A stretch of 64,000 nt of DNA from CAVSWT01 sp963777515 (GTDB taxonomy: Bacteria > Bacteroidota > Ignavibacteria > Ignavibacteriales > Ignavibacteriaceae), in assembly GCA_963777515.1 (NCBI GenBank), contig CAVZQU010000016.1:29870-93869 (forward strand), read 5' to 3'. Of this stretch, positions 21,639 to 31,251 are shown piece after piece (position 1 is the first letter of the stretch; each line of letters starts with the position of its first letter). The position numbers were made by a program, and so were the translations under genes. The notes beneath the pieces are model-generated. The model did no database searches. It was given only the letters and a program-made list of their open reading frames with translations, and was not told where the DNA came from.

Positions 21639-23105
21639 TCATTCTTTGTCAAAAGTATATTTAACCATAATTTTATTTAATGATGCAAAGATAATTAAAG
21701 CAACCGCCCATTGAAACAAAACTGTACCTGCATTTTCTGCATGAAAAGGATTCCACCATTCTGCATCCCATGAAACAGATGAAATCAGCCACCACAAAAT
21801 TAAAACTACAACTTGAATTGGAATTAATATTCCAATAACAAAATTATACCATTTCCCGATTTTAACATCACTTCCAAATCCATTAATAATTTCCGTTCTG
21901 AATTTATCCACACCATATTTAATAATTGAAAATGAAATGAATGCACCGCTTAAAATTAAACCAACCCCCCAAACCCAATCCTGGTTTGTAAAGAAATCCG
22001 TATTTAATGCAGAAGGAATTCCAAATATAAATCCTGTAACAGCCACAATAATTATTGCTTTTCTTCTTTTGAATCCAAAATCAATTAATGTACGAGTAGA
22101 AAGCTCAACCATAGAAATTAATGAAGTAGTAGCAGCAAAAAATAAAGCAATAAAAAATATGGTAGCAAAGAAAGCATTTACAAAATAGCTTGAAGACATT
22201 TTTGAAAATAATAACGGCAAATAAATAAATGTTAATCCCGTGTTAGCAGGCCCTGATTGTGAAACTTGTGTCATTGCATCAACAGAGCTTAAAGCAAATA
22301 CGGTTGAAAAAATTGTTATTCCCGCAAGAATTGAAACACTGTTATTTCCAAATCCAATTAAGGCTGCATTTAAGGAAATATCTTCATTCTTTTTCATATA
22401 GATTGCATAAGTTAATATTAAACCCCAGCCGGCACCGGTATCCCAGGCATTTTGTGTTAATGCATTAAGCCAAACTTTATAATCAAGCATTACATCAAGT
22501 TTGGGAGTGAAGAAATATTTTATTCCTTCAATTGCATTTGGAAGAGTTACAGCACGCACAAATAAAATTATAAGAATTAATAATAAAGCCGGAACCATAA
22601 ATTTTGTAACCCGTTCAATCCCTTTTGCAACTCCCCTGTAAATAATAAAAGCAACAAATGCCATTGATAAAAAATGAAAAATTACCGGTTGATAACTTGA
22701 AGAAAAGCTTTTCCAATAAGCAAGGTGATTTGCAGTGTTAAAAAGATCTCCTGATATAGCTGATAAGAAATATCTTAGGCACCATCCGGTAACAACTGAA
22801 TAGTAAAACATAATTGCCGTGGAGACAAAAACAATATAAGCACCCATCCAGGCAAATTTTTTGCCTGCAGTTTTTGCAATTGCACCAACAGGGCCAAAAC
22901 GGCTGGATTTGCCAATTGCAAACTCAGCAATAATTAAAGGGACAGACCAAATTAAAAGAAAAATAACCCAGGGAATTAAAAATGAGCCTCCTCCATTTTG
23001 AGCAACAATTCTTGAGAAGCGCCAGATATTTCCGGTACCAACTGCAATACCGATTGTGGCAATTATTAAAGTCCATCTAGATGAAAAGAATTCTTGTTGT
23101 TTCAT
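21639..23105 (-). CDS. sodium:neurotransmitter symporter (NSS) family transporter
   Basis: Inner-membrane Na+-coupled amino-acid transporter. The protein opens MKQQEFFSSRWTLIIATIGI and has the NSS TM1 signature GTGNIWRFSRIVAQNGGGSF with about 11-12 helices. An ATG further upstream exists, but MKQQEFF at 23105 matches family starts better, giving 488 residues. A MetS-like small subunit lies downstream, suggesting a methionine/alanine importer of the MetPS type. Confidence 0.92.
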   Translation of the reverse strand: MKQQEFFSSRWTLIIATIGIAVGTGNIWRFSRIVAQNGGGSFLIPWVIFLLIWSVPLIIAEFAIGKSSRFGPVGAIAKTAGKKFAWMGAYIVFVSTAIMFYYSVVTGWCLRYFLSAISGDLFNTANHLAYWKSFSSSYQPVIFHFLSMAFVAFIIYRGVAKGIERVTKFMVPALLLILIILFVRAVTLPNAIEGIKYFFTPKLDVMLDYKVWLNALTQNAWDTGAGWGLILTYAIYMKKNEDISLNAALIGFGNNSVSILAGITIFSTVFALSSVDAMTQVSQSGPANTGLTFIYLPLLFSKMSSSYFVNAFFATIFFIALFFAATTSLISMVELSTRTLIDFGFKRRKAIIIVAVTGFIFGIPSALNTDFFTNQDWVWGVGLILSGAFISFSIIKYGVDKFRTEIINGFGSDVKIGKWYNFVIGILIPIQVVVLILWWLISSVSWDAEWWNPFHAENAGTVLFQWAVALIIFASLNKIMVKYTFDKE

Positions 23106-23218
23106 GATATAAAAAGTTAAATATCTCCCAAAGGGATTCCTTTGGAAAAAAATCAAAGGTCAAAATAAAAAAAGTAAGAGGATTAAAAAAGTAAGAAGAT
23201 TTTAGGCTATGAGTAAAT

Positions 23219-23249
23219 AAAAAACGCCCCTAAAAAATTCGAGGCGCTT
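23219..23249 (-). terminator. intrinsic terminator after cyclophilin
   Basis: On the minus strand GCGCCTC, a loop of about 10 bases and GGGGCG form a hairpin followed by a T run. It lies about 30 bases past the peptidyl-prolyl isomerase stop. Confidence 0.8.
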
Positions 23250-23278
23250 TATCAAATAATATTTTAATGAAAATTTTA

Positions 23279-23896
23279 TTACGGCCTTTTTTCTATGGTT
23301 ACTTCTTCCATTACCATATCTTTAAGCGGCTTGTCACCTGGACCAGTCTTTGTTTTGCCAATTGCTTGTACAACATCCATTCCTTTTATAACTTTTCCGA
23401 AAATTGAATAATGCCCATCCAGCCATGCAGTTTTTGCAAGAGTAATAAAAAATTGACTGCCGTTTGTATTAGGCCCTGCATTTGCCATGGCTGCTATTCC
23501 AGGGCCATCGAATGTAAGCGAAGGAACAATTTCATCATCGAATTTACCACCCCATAAACTTTCACCACCCCGTCCTGTTCCGGTTGGGTCACCACCTTGA
23601 ATCATGAAGCCATCGATTACCCTATGAAATGTTACCCCGTTATAGTAGCCCTTTTCAGCAAGGCCCACAAAATTTTCTACAGTTTTAGGAGCTAATTTAT
23701 CAAATAACTCCAATTCAATTGTACCCATATTGGTTTTAATAATTGCAACAGTTGTTGTATCGTTTGTTTTAGTTGAATCATCCATTACTTTTTTCTCCGG
23801 TTCGTTTGAAATTTTATTTGCTTCACTTGATTTATTATTTGAAGCACATCCTAAAAAAAATAAAGTTACAAAAAAATATGCGAATATGTATTTCAT
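23279..23896 (-). CDS. cyclophilin-type peptidyl-prolyl isomerase lipoprotein
   Basis: 205 residues. A lipoprotein signal with lipobox FLGC (Cys 17) is followed by a Lys/Ser-rich linker and a cyclophilin domain (about 50-203) with FHRVIDGFMIQGGDPTGTG. It catalyses cis-trans isomerisation of prolyl bonds and is probably anchored in the periplasm. It follows uppP by 8 bases on the same strand and ends at a good terminator, so it closes that transcript. Confidence 0.94.
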   Translation of the reverse strand: MKYIFAYFFVTLFFLGCASNNKSSEANKISNEPEKKVMDDSTKTNDTTTVAIIKTNMGTIELELFDKLAPKTVENFVGLAEKGYYNGVTFHRVIDGFMIQGGDPTGTGRGGESLWGGKFDDEIVPSLTFDGPGIAAMANAGPNTNGSQFFITLAKTAWLDGHYSIFGKVIKGMDVVQAIGKTKTGPGDKPLKDMVMEEVTIEKRP

Positions 23897-23904
23897 CTTT
23901 ACTC

Positions 23905-24755
23905 CTAAGGTTGAATTACTTTAAAAAATAATAATGCTAAAATAAAAGCTCCCGCGGCAATGCGGTAATAAACAAATGCAAACGTAGTATTCTTTCTCAA
24001 ATATTTTAATAGAAAATCGATTGCCAGGTAACCACTAATTGCAGCTGCTACAGTAGCGACAATCATGTCAATGACCATCGATTTATCAATGAATGCCAAA
24101 GACTCATAAAGCTCAAGCAATCCGCTGGCAAGCACTGCAGGAATACTTAACAAAAAAGAAAATCTTGCCGCAGCTTCTCTTTTTAATCCCAAAAATAATC
24201 CGCCGGTAATTGTAGTACCGGAACGTGATGAGCCTGGAATTAAAGCAAAGCACTGTGCAATGCCTATTAATATTGCATCTTTCAACGATATATCTTCAAC
24301 TTCTTTTTAAATTTTGCTGTCTTTTCAGCTATTGCTAAAATTATAGCAAGTACAATTAAGCTTCCTGAAATAACAAAAAGATTTTTAGTAAATGCTCCTT
24401 CAATTATATGTTTAAATGATAATCCAATTATTACAACCGGGATTGTACCTAATATAATTAACCATCCAAGCCTTGAAAAGAAAGTCTGGTTTTGGAATTT
24501 TACTCTCTTAGAAACGTTTTCATTCAAAAATGAAAAAAATATTTGCCATATATCTTTCCAGAAATAAATAAGAACAGCAGCCAAAGTTCCAAGTTGAATA
24601 ACAGCTATAAATGCCGTCCAATGTTCCGGGTGCTCACCGGAAATTAATCCCATTAATTTTCCTGCAACCGTTAAATGTCCTGTGCTGCTGATTGGTAAGA
24701 ATTCGGTAAGCCCCTGGATAATTCCAAGTACAATGGCTTCAAGTATGTTCAACAA
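23905..24755 (-). CDS. uppP: undecaprenyl-diphosphatase UppP (BacA), one frameshift
   Basis: Recycles the lipid carrier of cell-wall synthesis by dephosphorylating undecaprenyl pyrophosphate. Both signature motifs are present: GLTEFLPISSTGHL near the N-terminus and PGSSRSGTT in the second half. One base is lost in an A-rich stretch near 24300; the restored junction reads KFKKEVEDISLKDAILIGIA. About 283 residues, normal for BacA. UppP is membrane-integral with about eight helices. Confidence 0.93.
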
Positions 24756-24761
24756 AACCTC

Positions 24762-25376
24762 CTAAAATCTATATGTGACACCTAATCTTACGCCTAAAGA
24801 CAGTGTGTTTAAATTTACGTTTTCATTTGTAATTAAGTTGGGTTTACCATTCAAATCATATCTAATATCGCCACCTATATTAGCATAAACATTATCACTC
24901 AAAGCGGTATTTCCATCTACACGCACCAAAAACCCTAAACCAAAAGCCGAATAAGAATAAGCAGTGGTTGATGTTTGAAGTGTTTCCTTTACATTTGAAA
25001 TCCTAACGCCGACACCGCCGCCGAATTTAAAATTGTAACCCTGCCCTTGTATAACATAATAGCTGGTGACACTTGGCATTATTATGTTATAACTAAAATC
25101 ATAACTTCCTGATATGCTGGGATAGGAGTACGAATTTATTAAATAAGCGACTTCTAATCCCATTTGAAAATTATTTTTAAGATAATAATCTCCCTCTACA
25201 GAAAAGTTTACAGCGGAGTTAAAGCTTGACAATTGCTGTCCAACTACGGTTTGAATATAGTCTGTTAAAGATGGATTGCTTAAGAAACTAATTCCCATGC
25301 TTCCTCTAACTTCAACCTGGGCAAATGAACTGAATGATAAAACGAATAATAAAATAATTGTGGAAATAAATTTCAT
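24762..25376 (-). CDS. outer membrane beta-barrel protein
   Basis: 204 residues. A signal peptide ends at SFSSFAQ. The mature protein has alternating aromatic/polar beta strands and a C-terminal strand ending TLSLGVRLGVTYRF, typical of outer-membrane barrels. No specific family was recognised. Its ATG overlaps the stop of the upstream YbhN-like gene (ATGA, 25373-25376), so translation is coupled, and uppP starts 6 bases after its stop. Confidence 0.75.
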   Translation of the reverse strand: MKFISTIILLFVLSFSSFAQVEVRGSMGISFLSNPSLTDYIQTVVGQQLSSFNSAVNFSVEGDYYLKNNFQMGLEVAYLINSYSYPSISGSYDFSYNIIMPSVTSYYVIQGQGYNFKFGGGVGVRISNVKETLQTSTTAYSYSAFGLGFLVRVDGNTALSDNVYANIGGDIRYDLNGKPNLITNENVNLNTLSLGVRLGVTYRF

Positions 25377-26431
25377 AAATCATCAACCTTTGTTTCAATT
25401 ACCTTAAATAAATTTTCGTGCTGCTTATTAAGAACAAAAAAGAAAATCAAGCCTGAACCTATAAATAAAATGTAAGAAATAATATGCGTTAAAAACGCAT
25501 AAGAAAGACTGATAATTTCACCGAAACCAAAAAGCATAAGTGTAGATTTTGCTAAAGTATGATAGGAACCTGTTCCGCCAGGTGTGGGAATTACAACACC
25601 AATTCCGGCAATGCTCATCAAAACCCAGCCCATTGCAAATGTAATATGCGGAGATGATATATGCTGCATACCAACTGTATAAAATCCTACATAAGCGCTT
25701 AAGGCATATAGCAAGTTAATTACTATGCTGAGGTAAATTGTAGTGAAGTAATTTTTTGCACCTTTTAAACTCGTAAAACCAGTGAGTAACATTTCAAATA
25801 TATGTGCAGCTTCTTTAGCAATTCTATCGGAAAATTTTGATAAAAATCTTATAATAATTCCATAAAATTTTTCTTTAAACCTAACAAGCAAATAAAGAAA
25901 TAAGATCAAACAACAAATCAAAAATATAGATATATATAAAGTTGACTTTAGCCAGGGGAAACTAATAGTAAGGTCGGCACTAGCAATATATATGGAGATT
26001 GTAACTGATATACCCAAAAAGATTAAATCAATAACTCTTTCTAAAATTACTGTCCCAAACATTGAAGAACGTGAAAGCCCTTCCCATTTACCTACTAAAA
26101 CTGCACGTGAAATTTCTCCCAGCCGCGGGACTGCACAGTTAACTCCATATCCCACCATCAAAGCGCCAAATAAATTTTTAATTGATGCATTAGGTTTAAC
26201 AGAATTCAAAATCACTTTCCATCTAATTGCACGAACATAATGGGAAGCCATCATCACAATCATCAATACAATGATCCAAAATATAGATGCTTGGGAAGTT
26301 CGTTTAAGAACATCTTCAAAATTAACATCTCTGAATGCGATGTATAAAAACCCTATTGTTAGGACGAAAGATAGCGTTATATTTAACGCTCTTTTTAGGT
26401 TATGTGATTTTTTTAATTCAGCGGAGGTCAA
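25373..26431 (-). CDS. lysylphosphatidylglycerol synthase-TM/YbhN-like flippase family protein
   Basis: 352 residues with about eight helices, of the UPF0104/LPG_synthase_TM family. The conserved region LMVGYGVNCAVPRLGEISRA and the motif TPGGTGSYH are visible. Only the membrane half is present, without the aminoacyl-transfer domain of MprF. A lipid-transport role is likely but not proven. It overlaps lolA by 14 bases at its start and the barrel gene at its end. Confidence 0.85.
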   Translation of the reverse strand: MTSAELKKSHNLKRALNITLSFVLTIGFLYIAFRDVNFEDVLKRTSQASIFWIIVLMIVMMASHYVRAIRWKVILNSVKPNASIKNLFGALMVGYGVNCAVPRLGEISRAVLVGKWEGLSRSSMFGTVILERVIDLIFLGISVTISIYIASADLTISFPWLKSTLYISIFLICCLILFLYLLVRFKEKFYGIIIRFLSKFSDRIAKEAAHIFEMLLTGFTSLKGAKNYFTTIYLSIVINLLYALSAYVGFYTVGMQHISSPHITFAMGWVLMSIAGIGVVIPTPGGTGSYHTLAKSTLMLFGFGEIISLSYAFLTHIISYILFIGSGLIFFFVLNKQHENLFKVIETKVDDL

Positions 26432-27041
26432 TAATCTTGCTTCCTTCAGGTGGAGTGAATGTAAATTTAGAATCAGGAATATTTTGATTCAATTTATAAT
26501 TTGATAAACTGATTTCAAAAGTACCGTAACTTGGATAATCAATCCGGATTTTTTCTATTAGATTACTTTTATTTACCCAAATTTCTGCCTTAGTAAAATC
26601 AAGATCGGAGTTTTCTTTCGGTGTTAATATGATAACCCCGTTCTCTTCTTTTTGTATACATTTTTTAGGGTATTCATTTAATATTGTTTTAATTGAAAAT
26701 GAAGATGGGTCATTGGGGTCAAAATTATTAATAATGATTTTGTTTTCTTTTTCTTTGAAATTCCAGAAAGTTTTGCCGTCACAAACAACTATGTTTTTAT
26801 CAAGTTCAACTCTAAATTTATTTCCTTCCCCTAAATATATTTTGCCCCTTGCAGAAGTTTTTTCAGCCATTTGATTCGATGCTTTGTGCAAATTAAAAAT
26901 AAAATCAGCAGTTAAAGATTTATTAGTGTTATATTTTTCCTGAACTTTAGCTAAAAGATTGTTATTGTTATAACCGAAAGCATTAGTGCTTAAAGACAAA
27001 ACTGCTATTGATAATAGTAAATATAATCGGTGGTTTTTCAT
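26418..27041 (-). CDS. lolA: outer membrane lipoprotein carrier LolA
   Basis: 207 residues. A signal peptide (MKNHRLYLLLSIAVLSLSTN, cleavage near AFG) is followed by the LolA half-barrel (SLTADFIFNLHKASNQMAEK). LolA ferries lipoproteins across the periplasm. It opens a compact four-gene run with the flippase-like, barrel and uppP genes, all envelope functions. Confidence 0.85.
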   Translation of the reverse strand: MKNHRLYLLLSIAVLSLSTNAFGYNNNNLLAKVQEKYNTNKSLTADFIFNLHKASNQMAEKTSARGKIYLGEGNKFRVELDKNIVVCDGKTFWNFKEKENKIIINNFDPNDPSSFSIKTILNEYPKKCIQKEENGVIILTPKENSDLDFTKAEIWVNKSNLIEKIRIDYPSYGTFEISLSNYKLNQNIPDSKFTFTPPEGSKIIDLR

Positions 27042-27222
27042 TTATTCCATTTATAAAAATTCAATATTAGACTTCCAAAGTTAGAATAAGGTTTCAAATA
27101 TTAAAAGAGATAATATTTTATTTATAAATATATTGAAATTCAAATTATGCATTAGACAAAGAATTAAATGCTAAATATCATATTGGGCTAGTCAAAATAT
27201 AAACTTAACAAATAACTTCAGT

Positions 27223-27244
27223 CTTCGACAAGCTCAGCCTGACA
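27223..27244. repeat. dispersed repeat CTTCGACAAGCTCAG family
   Basis: CTTCGACAAGCTCAGCCTGA lies in the gap between lolA and hemN, just past the hemN stop. An inverted copy is at 21541-21561. This sequence type is common between genes in many environmental genomes. Confidence 0.6.
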
Positions 27245-27268
27245 AAATTGTCTAATGAATAATTTGAG

Positions 27269-28645
27269 TCAAACTGTCCTGGAATATTTTGCTGTATCTT
27301 CTTTTCGTTCAATATAACCATCAAAATTCATCGCAATGTTGCGGATAAGCAAACGTCCCATATTAGTTACTTCGATTTTATTATCCGTGACATTAACCAG
27401 CTCATCTTGCTGCATTTCTTTCAAATTATTTAAGCCAGAAGAAAAATACTCTTTAAAATTGATATTATATTTTTTTTCAATTGAAGAAAATGTTAATTCG
27501 AAATCACACATTAATTTCATAATCACATCTCTTCGAAGCAAATCATCGTCAGTTAATTTGTAGCCTTTTGTAGTTGGAATAGTCTCATTATCAAGCGCTG
27601 TATAATACTCTTTTTCAGTTTTATAATTTTGCGCATAAACTCTTTGAAGCTGACTAATGCCCGTTATTCCCATGGCATAAAGGTCAGAATCTGCATGAGT
27701 GCTGTAGCCTTGAAAATTTCTGTAAAGCTTCTTTTCCTGTAGTGCAACTGCAAGCTCATCTCCCGGTTTAGCAAAATGATCCATGCCGATAAATACATAT
27801 CCGGCATCAGTCAATTTTTCGATAGTCATTTTTAATATATTCAATTTCACTTCCGCCAATGGAATATCTTCTTTATGAATTAAAGCCATGTGCTTTTTCA
27901 TCCATGGAACATGGGCATAATTAAAAACTGCAATTCTATCAGGAGAAATATCAATTATTTTATCAACTGTATCTGCAAATGATTCAACTGTTTGAAATGG
28001 AAGTCCGTAAATTAAATCTAAGTTGATACTGTGAAAACCAAGTTCTCGAACCCAGGTTACAGTTTGTCTTGTTATATCTTCAGGCTGAATTCTATTAACG
28101 GCTTTTTGAACTTTCTCATTAAAATCCTGTACTCCCATACTTATTCTGTTAAAGCCGTTATCACGTAAAGCGGCAAGATGTTCTTTTGTTAATCCACGCG
28201 GATCAATTTCGCAGCTATTCTCTGAATTCTCTTTAAAGTTAAATGACTGCTGAATGTAAGAAGCAAGATCAGCAATTTCTTTTGGATTTAAATGGGTTGG
28301 AGTTCCGCCGCCCCAATGCAACTGAGAAACTTTTCTATCGGTTAACAAATAGCTCCTTATCAAATCCATTTCTTTTTTCACATACTTGATATATTCGTTG
28401 ACCCTATCTCTATTACGTGTAATAATCATGTTACATCCGCAGAAATAACAGAGCGTATCACAATAAGGAAGATGATAATAAAGAGAAAGGTCGGGAAGGT
28501 TTTCTCCGTAATTAGTTTTTACTATTTCATCAAGATATTCTTCGGCAGTAAATTTTTCATTAAACTGCGGGGCAGTTGGATAACTTGTGTAACGCGGTCC
28601 GGGTTTATCGTATTTCTTAAACTTCGTTAAATCTATTTCAAACAT
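27269..28645 (-). CDS. hemN: oxygen-independent coproporphyrinogen III oxidase HemN
   Basis: 458 residues. The radical-SAM cluster motif with the HemN-type extra cysteine is at YHLPYCDTLCYFCGCN, followed by GGGTPTHL. The C-terminal HemN domain (FEEL-type segment, KLMCDFELTFSSIEKKYNIN) is present. It oxidatively decarboxylates coproporphyrinogen III to protoporphyrinogen IX without oxygen, pointing to anaerobic or microaerobic life. It is the last gene of the heme cluster, 18 bases after hemE. Confidence 0.95.
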   Translation of the reverse strand: MFEIDLTKFKKYDKPGPRYTSYPTAPQFNEKFTAEEYLDEIVKTNYGENLPDLSLYYHLPYCDTLCYFCGCNMIITRNRDRVNEYIKYVKKEMDLIRSYLLTDRKVSQLHWGGGTPTHLNPKEIADLASYIQQSFNFKENSENSCEIDPRGLTKEHLAALRDNGFNRISMGVQDFNEKVQKAVNRIQPEDITRQTVTWVRELGFHSINLDLIYGLPFQTVESFADTVDKIIDISPDRIAVFNYAHVPWMKKHMALIHKEDIPLAEVKLNILKMTIEKLTDAGYVFIGMDHFAKPGDELAVALQEKKLYRNFQGYSTHADSDLYAMGITGISQLQRVYAQNYKTEKEYYTALDNETIPTTKGYKLTDDDLLRRDVIMKLMCDFELTFSSIEKKYNINFKEYFSSGLNNLKEMQQDELVNVTDNKIEVTNMGRLLIRNIAMNFDGYIERKEDTAKYSRTV

Positions 28646-28663
28646 TTTTTCTACTCCTTCTCT

Positions 28664-29737
28664 TTATTCAAAACTTTGCGTCTCTGCGCCATTGCGGTGA
28701 AATTGTCTGCTTTCTTCCTTTACAAATTGAACTAATGCTTTTGCATTTTCAGGGTCAATGTTAGGAAGAATTCCATGTCCGAGATTAAATATATGCCCGC
28801 TTCCTTCACCATAAGAAGCTAAAACTTTTTTAACCTCTTCTCTAATTTTTTCTTTACTGCCATAAAGGACTGTTGGGTCTAAATTTCCTTGTAACGCCAC
28901 TTTACCGCCAACTTCATTTCTAACTTTTCCGATATCCATTGTCCAATCAAGCCCAATTACATCAGCTCCAGCATCTACAATTTTATCTAATTTATAATGA
29001 ACGCCTTTTGCAAAAACAATTACAGGTTCATTATCTCTTTTAATTTTTGAAATTACCTGTTCAATATAATTAAGAGAAAATTCCTGGAAATCATTTTGTG
29101 AAAGCATTCCGCCCCAGGTATCAAATATTTGAACAGCATCAACACCAGCTTCAATCTTTGCAGAAAGATAATCTGCAACTGCATTAGATATTTTATTTAA
29201 AAGCTTATGTGCAAGCTCAGGATTATTATAAATCAGTTTTTTAACTTCTGCAAAATTTTTTGAGCCTTTTCCTTCAACCATGTATGTTAAAAGTGTCCAG
29301 GGCGAACCGGCAAAGCCAATTAAAGGAACTCTTCCATTCAATTCTTTCTTTGTTAGTGAAACAGCATCAAGAACATATTTCAAATCTTTCAATGGGTCAA
29401 TTTCATTTAACGAATTATAATCACTTTCATTTCTTATCGGGTTATGAAATACCGGCCCATGGCTTTCAATTAATTCGAGATTCATTCCCATAGATTCTGG
29501 AATAACAAGAATATCAGAAAAAATAATTGCTGCGTCAACACCAATTAAATCTACTGGCTGAATTGTGACTTCGGAAGCAAGTTCAGGGGTTTTACACATT
29601 GTTAAGAAATCTGCTTTTGCGCGAACTGCTCTATATTCTGGAAGGTACCTGCCTGCCTGCCTCATTATCCAAATTGGCGTACGCTCAATTTCTTCTTTTC
29701 GGCATGCTCTTAAAAATAAATCATTTTTTAAAATCAA
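28664..29737 (-). CDS. hemE: uroporphyrinogen decarboxylase HemE
   Basis: 357 residues. N-terminal signature TPIWIMRQAGRYLPEYR and the catalytic aspartate region IIFSDILVIPESMGM are present. It converts uroporphyrinogen III to coproporphyrinogen III. The last dozen residues (FHRNGAETQSFE) are encoded by a dispersed repeat (28672-28702), so the natural C-terminus has been extended or replaced there. Between hemD and hemN on the same strand. Confidence 0.95.
   Translation of the reverse strand: MILKNDLFLRACRKEEIERTPIWIMRQAGRYLPEYRAVRAKADFLTMCKTPELASEVTIQPVDLIGVDAAIIFSDILVIPESMGMNLELIESHGPVFHNPIRNESDYNSLNEIDPLKDLKYVLDAVSLTKKELNGRVPLIGFAGSPWTLLTYMVEGKGSKNFAEVKKLIYNNPELAHKLLNKISNAVADYLSAKIEAGVDAVQIFDTWGGMLSQNDFQEFSLNYIEQVISKIKRDNEPVIVFAKGVHYKLDKIVDAGADVIGLDWTMDIGKVRNEVGGKVALQGNLDPTVLYGSKEKIREEVKKVLASYGEGSGHIFNLGHGILPNIDPENAKALVQFVKEESRQFHRNGAETQSFE
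28672..28702. repeat. dispersed 'CTTTGCGTCTCTGCG' repeat inside the hemE 3' end
   Basis: AAAACTTTGCGTCTCTGCGC followed by CATTGCGGTGAA resembles a repeat type widely scattered between genes in many bacterial genomes. Here it supplies the hemE stop and last codons. Recognition is from memory of the sequence type; no second copy was seen in the window. Confidence 0.45.
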
Positions 29738-29772
29738 ATTTTAAAACTCCTTATTTCTTTATCATATTTAAC

Positions 29773-29837
29773 TGTCATGCTGAATTTATTTCAGCACCTT
29801 TTTAGAACACCAAGATTCCGAAACAAGTTCGGAATGA
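29773..29837. repeat. REP-like palindromic repeat pair
   Basis: TGTCATGCTGAATTTATTTCAGCA is a hairpin-forming unit, followed by ATTCCGAAACAAGTTCGGAATGAC. Both resemble the interior of the MITE-like element at 20199-20313. They fill the gap between hemD and hemE. Confidence 0.6.
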
Positions 29838-29844
29838 CTAACAG

Positions 29845-30621
29845 TTACTTTTTATAGTATTCTACAATTGCATTTGCCAGGCCTTCGATTGTGTATTCTT
29901 CAGGCACGATTGTAACTTTTAAATTATTTTTTTCTAATTCTGTTTTTGTTGTTGGCCCGATAGCCGCCACATCATAACCATCAAAATATTCAACCGGATT
30001 ATTAATTTTCACAACCTCTAAAAAGTTCTTAAATGTTGATGGGCTTGTAAATATGAATAAATCCGGATGACTTTCTTTAAGTTTTTCGATGTAAGATTTT
30101 ATTTTTTCATCAGAAGGAATAGATACATTGTAAACCGGTGCTGCCTTAATAATTGCTCCGAGCTTTTCAAGTTCATTTGGTAATTCTTCTCTTCCAATTG
30201 CACTTCGTGGAATAAAAATTACTTTGCCGTCTAGATCATAGCTCGACAACTCAATTATTACTCCTTCGCCACTGAATTTCTTTGGGATTATTTGAACCGG
30301 AATTTTTAATTTCTCACAAGCATTTGCTGTCTTTGTTCCAACAGCAACAACTTTCACTTTTTTGAAATTCAACTCAACATTTAATTCGGAACATCTTTTA
30401 ACAAACATTTTAACTGCATGAGTTGAAGTAAAAATCACAAAATCAATATTATCTTTTTTAGAAATGATTTTATCAAACTGTTGCCAACTGTCCGGCGGAA
30501 CAATATCCAGAGTTGGAATAATTATTACTCTCGCCCCAAGCTGACTAAAAATTTCACTGGATTCTTTAGACTGCTCAACTGTTCTTGTAATAACAATCGT
30601 TTTATCTTTTAATGGAAACAT
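29845..30621 (-). CDS. hemD: uroporphyrinogen-III synthase HemD
   Basis: Cyclises hydroxymethylbilane to uroporphyrinogen III. 258 residues from the internal ATG at 30619-30621 (MFPLKDKTIVITRTVEQSKE). The bilobed fold pattern is visible: VDFVIFTSTHAVKMF, VVAVGTKTANAC, then PDLFIFTSPSTFKNFLEVV and YDVAAIGPTTKTELEKN. The open frame runs 63 codons further upstream without a stop, but those codons encode the end of the TetR regulator, so the ATG at 30621 is the better start. Confidence 0.9.
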   Translation of the reverse strand: MFPLKDKTIVITRTVEQSKESSEIFSQLGARVIIIPTLDIVPPDSWQQFDKIISKKDNIDFVIFTSTHAVKMFVKRCSELNVELNFKKVKVVAVGTKTANACEKLKIPVQIIPKKFSGEGVIIELSSYDLDGKVIFIPRSAIGREELPNELEKLGAIIKAAPVYNVSIPSDEKIKSYIEKLKESHPDLFIFTSPSTFKNFLEVVKINNPVEYFDGYDVAAIGPTTKTELEKNNLKVTIVPEEYTIEGLANAIVEYYKK

Positions 30622-31246
30622 TTTATTATCTGCTTCTAAAAATATTCCGTGCAAAATAAAATCATAAATATTTTCACGCTCTTCTAAAAATTTAGTTTCT
30701 TCATAACGCATCTCAATTCCGCGTGAAACTCCGCCGTAAATACATCCTAAAATCAAATCGACAGCAAAACTTTCTTCAATTTCTTTTAAATAAATTTTCT
30801 GCCTTACCATTACGGATTATTCCAACCAATATATTTTTCAACTCATGGTCTAAATTTGAAACTTCTGCACATAATTCATTTTCAGCTTTAAGAGATTCTT
30901 TTTGATATATTAAAAAGAAATCTTGATACTTCATCATAAACATATAAATATGAATTACAAAAGAATGTAAAGCATCAATACTGTTTGACTCGGTTTTAAT
31001 CTTTTCTTTTAAAGATGAAATTAATTTCTCAAGACGTTGTCCAATTATAGAGAAATATAAATCTTCTTTTGAAGTGAAATAATTATAAACTGTTCCTTTA
31101 GCAATTTTAGCAAGCCTGGCAACATCATCAACCATCACTTCGTGATAATTCTTCTGTGAAAAAAGTAAAGCTGCAGAATCAAGGATCTTTTTGCGCTTTA
31201 AATTTTTAACTTCTTGTTTTGATTTCGTTGCAATCATAGTTGCCAT
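30622..31246 (-). CDS. TetR-family transcriptional regulator, one frameshift, no stop before hemD
   Basis: N-terminal HTH (KKILDSAALLFSQKNYHEVM then AKIAKGTVYNYFTSKEDLYF) plus an all-helical ligand domain. An extra A in an AAAA run near 30795 breaks the frame; the restored protein reads KAENLFKEIEESFAVDLILG and continues to IFLEADNK. No stop then separates it from hemD in that frame; a further one-base error that hides a TAA is likely, though a fused TetR-HemD cannot be excluded. Inside the heme operon it may sense heme or a precursor. Confidence 0.8.
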
Positions 31247-31251
31247 AAATC

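Noticed and set aside
29845..30810. HemD with a 63-residue extra N-terminal domain
   Set aside because: Those residues are the C-terminus of the upstream TetR regulator after a frameshift.
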